A stretch of 5,650 nt of DNA, taken from assembly GCA_937902125.1 (NCBI GenBank), contig CALDIB010000076.1, forward strand, positions 1 through 5,650, written 5' to 3'. The notes beneath the pieces were generated by a model, which was not told where the DNA came from, searched no databases, and saw nothing but the letters and a program-made list of their open reading frames with translations. Of the stretch, positions 3,193 to 5,650 are shown in pieces. Within the stretch, counting starts at the first letter, position 1. Every line of letters begins with the position of its first letter. The translations under genes and the position numbers were made by a program. The DNA comes from an uncultured Treponema sp. (GTDB taxonomy: Bacteria; Spirochaetota; Spirochaetia; Treponematales; Treponemataceae).

Positions 3193-5523
3193 TTACAAGG
3201 CCCAAGCCCCAAATTTTTTTAAAAAAATTTTATTTTTATTTTCTCTTTGTACTGGCAAAGTCGAAGTAAAATCAGTTTTTGCTATTAAATTATTTGGTGT
3301 AAAATCAAAGCTGAATTTTTGATTATATATTTCTTTAAAGTAAAAAATACCACTAAAGTGGTCAAAAACTTTTTTGACATATTGATATATTTTATTCATT
3401 TTAATTTCTGAATTCATATATAATTCCGTTAATCTACTATTTGTTTTGATTATTTTTTTATTTAATATACTAAAATCCAAATTTGTATTTTCTTCATTGG
3501 TATTTATATTATAATTTAAATTATTATTACTCGGTGGTGTATTTATATTATTATTTTTTGAGGTTTCTTTTACATTTGGATTAGTTATAAAAGAAAATTT
3601 ATTTTGAGTAATTAAATTTTCTTTATTTTCTTTTTGTTGTTTATAATTATTAGAAAAGTCTGATTTATCTGAATTAAGAGTGTCTATTTTAATGGGAGAA
3701 TTATTTTTAGTCACCGTTTTAAAAATTTTATTGTTTTCGTTTTTATTTTTGATAGATAATAAATTATTATTATTATTTGGTGTTGTTTCTATTAAATTTA
3801 TTTTCAATTTTGGGCTGTTTATAAATGAATTTAATTTATATCTTTCTTTTTTGCTTTTTTTTATTTCGGGTATTTTTATGCTTTTATTAAATTTATTTTT
3901 AACTGATTTTTTTTCTTTTGTTGATTGATTTAATTTTGGAATTATTTTATTATTATTATTTTTTCGCTCTTCTATTTCTGGCTGAGTTTTTGTGTTTTCT
4001 TTTTTATGTATTTTTGCACTTTTTATTTCTATTTTTTTATTTATGATTGATTTTATTTTTTCTTCCTCACCTGAAAATTCATTTTCGTTTTCTTTATTAA
4101 TAACCGAATTATTTTTCTTATTTTTATTTTCTAAATTATCAACTTGATTCCGGCTGTTTTTATTATTTTTATTTGGTGATATACTACCTTTATACCCCTT
4201 ATTAGAATTAAAATAATTTTTTAAAGTACTGCCAACTTTTTCTACTTCTAATGGTTTATTAACTATATATTCTTTATTATTTAATTCTTCTTTTTCTTTT
4301 TCATTTTCTTTTTCATTTTCAGTATCTAATTTCTCCAATGTAATTATTTCTTTTTCTTCTACTGTATTCAAGTCACTTAAAATACTTTCTTTATCACTGA
4401 AATGATATTCAGTTTTTGATGGAGAACGAATTAGACTATTATTTTTTTTGTCTTGAATATCTGTGTATTTATTTAATTCTTTATTACTTTTAAATAAATC
4501 ATCATCTAACGTTTGTTTTAATTTAAAATTTATCCTCTTTGACATTTGTGTGAATTTCACCTTTTTCTTAAAAGGGCTTAATGGAGGACTATTTGCATTA
4601 TTATAATTATCATTGTTATTATTCTTATTCATTAAATTTATATTGTTTCTAAAACGAACGTCTTTTATAAATTCACTTAATTCTGTAAAACGTTTTTTGA
4701 TTAAATTAAATTCTGATTTTTGGTTTTCAAATATTTTTATTAAATCATTATTATATTTTGAATATTTTGCCAGCTCTGAATTTAATTTATCATCTACTTC
4801 TTTTTTTATATTCATAACTTTATCCCAATCCATTTTTAATTCATTTGAGCGTTCTATTAATTCAGATGAATATTTAACATTTTCCATTCTGAGTGAGCCT
4901 ATTTTATCTTCAAGGGCATTGAATCTATCATTACTATTTTTATCGTAATTATTAAAGCATATATTACAATATTCTTTGAATTTCTCTTCACTATTATTAA
5001 CTCTATTATTAAAAACCCCAATTAAATTTTCAAGTTTATCTTTATAAGTTTTTAAGTCCATTCCTTGTTTCTTTTTATCTATTATTAATTCATTTATTTT
5101 TTTATTCGCATTTTCTATAAAATTTGCAAGTGTTAAAAAAGGGCAGGAATTTCCTATTAAACCTGGCACTACTAAATTATTTATAAATATCTTGTCATAT
5201 TTGATTGCCATATTATTTATTTCTCTTTCTATACTATTTATTTTTACTCTGCTATTTATTGAAAGATCTTCTAATTTTTTCTGAATTGTATTTATCTTTT
5301 CTCCGAATTTTGAGTTTTCTTCAGAAAACCCAACTTTTTCTGATAATTCTTTGAGTGTTTGAGAAAAAGTTTCAAAATTAGAATCAGCATTAGTCTTATT
5401 TATATTTATAGTCTTCATCATTTCTTCAGTTTTTTCATTAAATACTAATTCTAAATTCTTCAGGTCTTTTAATATTTCATTTTGAAAATAAATAAAATCA
5501 GATTTTGTAACACCTGTATTCAT
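3193..5523 (-). CDS. Coiled-coil, Asn/Lys-rich protist (ciliate-like) protein; 3' end replaced by junction sequence
   Basis: The open frame has 776 codons under the standard code, starting ATG at 5523 in the context AAAATGAAT with no bacterial ribosome site. Residues 1 to about 300 are predicted helical coiled coil (heptad-like KDLKNLELVFNEK, EKINTIQKKLEDL). They are interrupted by an ordered, non-polar segment with VVPGLIG and CPFLTLANFI (118-136), and end in a compact motif ELSEFIKDVRFRNN (281-294). Residues 300-690 are low-complexity Asn, Lys, Ser and Glu, probably disordered; 700-755 look ordered again (IYQYVKKVFDHFSGIFYF). Such proteins are usually cytoskeletal or scaffold proteins in protists, but I do not recognise the family. 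The last ~12 residues (IFLKKFGAWAL region, from about 765) are translated bacterial repeat, so the real C-terminus is missing. No spliceosomal intron is needed to read the frame. Confidence 0.7.
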   Translation of the reverse strand: MNTGVTKSDFIYFQNEILKDLKNLELVFNEKTEEMMKTININKTNADSNFETFSQTLKELSEKVGFSEENSKFGEKINTIQKKLEDLSINSRVKINSIEREINNMAIKYDKIFINNLVVPGLIGNSCPFLTLANFIENANKKINELIIDKKKQGMDLKTYKDKLENLIGVFNNRVNNSEEKFKEYCNICFNNYDKNSNDRFNALEDKIGSLRMENVKYSSELIERSNELKMDWDKVMNIKKEVDDKLNSELAKYSKYNNDLIKIFENQKSEFNLIKKRFTELSEFIKDVRFRNNINLMNKNNNNDNYNNANSPPLSPFKKKVKFTQMSKRINFKLKQTLDDDLFKSNKELNKYTDIQDKKNNSLIRSPSKTEYHFSDKESILSDLNTVEEKEIITLEKLDTENEKENEKEKEELNNKEYIVNKPLEVEKVGSTLKNYFNSNKGYKGSISPNKNNKNSRNQVDNLENKNKKNNSVINKENENEFSGEEEKIKSIINKKIEIKSAKIHKKENTKTQPEIEERKNNNNKIIPKLNQSTKEKKSVKNKFNKSIKIPEIKKSKKERYKLNSFINSPKLKINLIETTPNNNNNLLSIKNKNENNKIFKTVTKNNSPIKIDTLNSDKSDFSNNYKQQKENKENLITQNKFSFITNPNVKETSKNNNINTPPSNNNLNYNINTNEENTNLDFSILNKKIIKTNSRLTELYMNSEIKMNKIYQYVKKVFDHFSGIFYFKEIYNQKFSFDFTPNNLIAKTDFTSTLPVQRENKNKIFLKKFGAWAL
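3199..3232 (-). repeat. 34-bp A/T palindrome plus G-rich repeat, copy 2, at the chimera junction
   Basis: This is the reverse complement of copy 1 with one difference (3213). Bases 3211-3230 are a perfect 20-bp palindrome (AAA T7 A7 TTT). Similarity to copy 1 stops at 3232, precisely where the base composition and coding style change to those of the protist-like part. A multi-copy repeat at this point is a natural place for an assembler to join unrelated reads. Confidence 0.75.
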
Positions 5524-5610
5524 TTTTATTCATTCAAATATTTTTAATATATTTTATATTATTATAAAAATATCTGCTCTTTATGTTTTTATTATTAAAA
5601 CTAAGAAAGT
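5524..5610 (-). other. Short subtelomeric leader upstream of the protist gene
   Basis: These 87 bp of nearly pure A/T DNA separate the start codon from the telomere-like array and hold no other gene. It must contain the promoter and 5' UTR if the chromosome end is intact. Such short non-coding ends are characteristic of gene-sized ciliate macronuclear chromosomes. Confidence 0.55.
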
Positions 5611-5650
5611 GGGGAGTGGGGATTGGGGATTGGGGATTGGGGATTGGGAG
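5611..5650 (+). repeat. Telomere-like 7-mer array (GGGGATT) at the contig end
   Basis: One variant unit GGGGAGT (5611-5617) is followed by four perfect GGGGATT units (5618-5645) and a partial GGGAG. The complementary strand reads CCCCAAT. The G-rich strand runs 5' to 3' toward the contig end, the orientation of a true telomere. Ciliate telomeres are built from T/G repeats with four G (GGGGTT in Tetrahymena, GGGGTTTT in hypotrichs). I recall CCCCAAT-type ends from rumen entodiniomorph ciliates but cannot verify that here. Confidence 0.75.

Noticed and set aside
3199..3213. CCCAAGCCCCAAA read as the C-rich telomere of the protist chromosome's other end
   Set aside because: It resembles CCCCAAT repeats, but the same 34-bp sequence occurs at 1008-1041 surrounded on both sides by bacterial DNA, so it belongs to the bacterial repeat. 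The units are also not regular 7-mers.
1008..3232. Transposon with 34-bp terminal inverted repeats
   Set aside because: No transposase, integrase or flanking target duplication is visible; the ends differ in their outer flanks and the cargo consists of ordinary exported proteins. Kept only as a repeat-bracketed block.
3680..4948. Phe/Leu-rich ORFs on + opposite the protist gene (82 and 111 codons)
   Set aside because: These are shadows of the Asn/Lys-rich frame on the opposite strand.

Overview
The window looks like two unrelated pieces of DNA joined near base 3232, as expected from a metagenome that holds both bacteria and protists (a gut or rumen community would fit; this is inference). 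Bases 1 to about 3232 are bacterial: moderate G+C, Shine-Dalgarno sites, TTGACA-type promoters, rho-independent terminators and signal peptides ending in A-x-A-like sites. An outer-membrane barrel protein and several small exported proteins suggest a Gram-negative bacterium. A Treponema-like spirochaete is my best guess, but no marker gene proves it. Bases 3233-5650 are extremely A+T-rich and carry one long Asn/Lys-rich ORF. They end in a G-rich 7-mer array (GGGGATT) running 5' to 3' toward the contig end, which is what a ciliate macronuclear telomere looks like.

Layout, left to right. Bases 2-478 are the C-terminal part of a strongly codon-biased outer-membrane barrel protein on +, closed by a strong terminator (498-528). 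Bases 648-968 form a compact locus that I read as an unannotated type I toxin-antitoxin module. A 30-residue membrane peptide (774-866, -) has a perfect Shine-Dalgarno and a KKKK tail. A short untranslated RNA faces it from a TTGACA promoter at 648 (+). Both transcripts converge on one bidirectional hairpin (726-766). Both RNAs also share the sequence GCCGCCTCTTG, which can pair with the toxin Shine-Dalgarno. Next is a block of three exported-protein genes on - (1077-1637, 1724-2191, 2287-3138), flanked by two inverted copies of a 34-bp repeat (1008-1041 and 3199-3232). The outer two of these genes are paralogues.

From 3232 on, the ciliate-like part holds a single minus-strand gene. Its start is at 5523, about 90 bp from the telomere, and its 3' end is lost in the junction; the last ~12 codons of the ORF read through the bacterial repeat. 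A one-gene, short-leader, telomere-capped structure is typical of gene-sized macronuclear chromosomes. The join lies exactly at the edge of the A/T palindromic bacterial repeat, so an assembly chimera is much more likely than a real fusion.

The most interesting biology is the candidate toxin/antisense-RNA locus. The paralogous exported pair and the telomere-capped protist gene come next.
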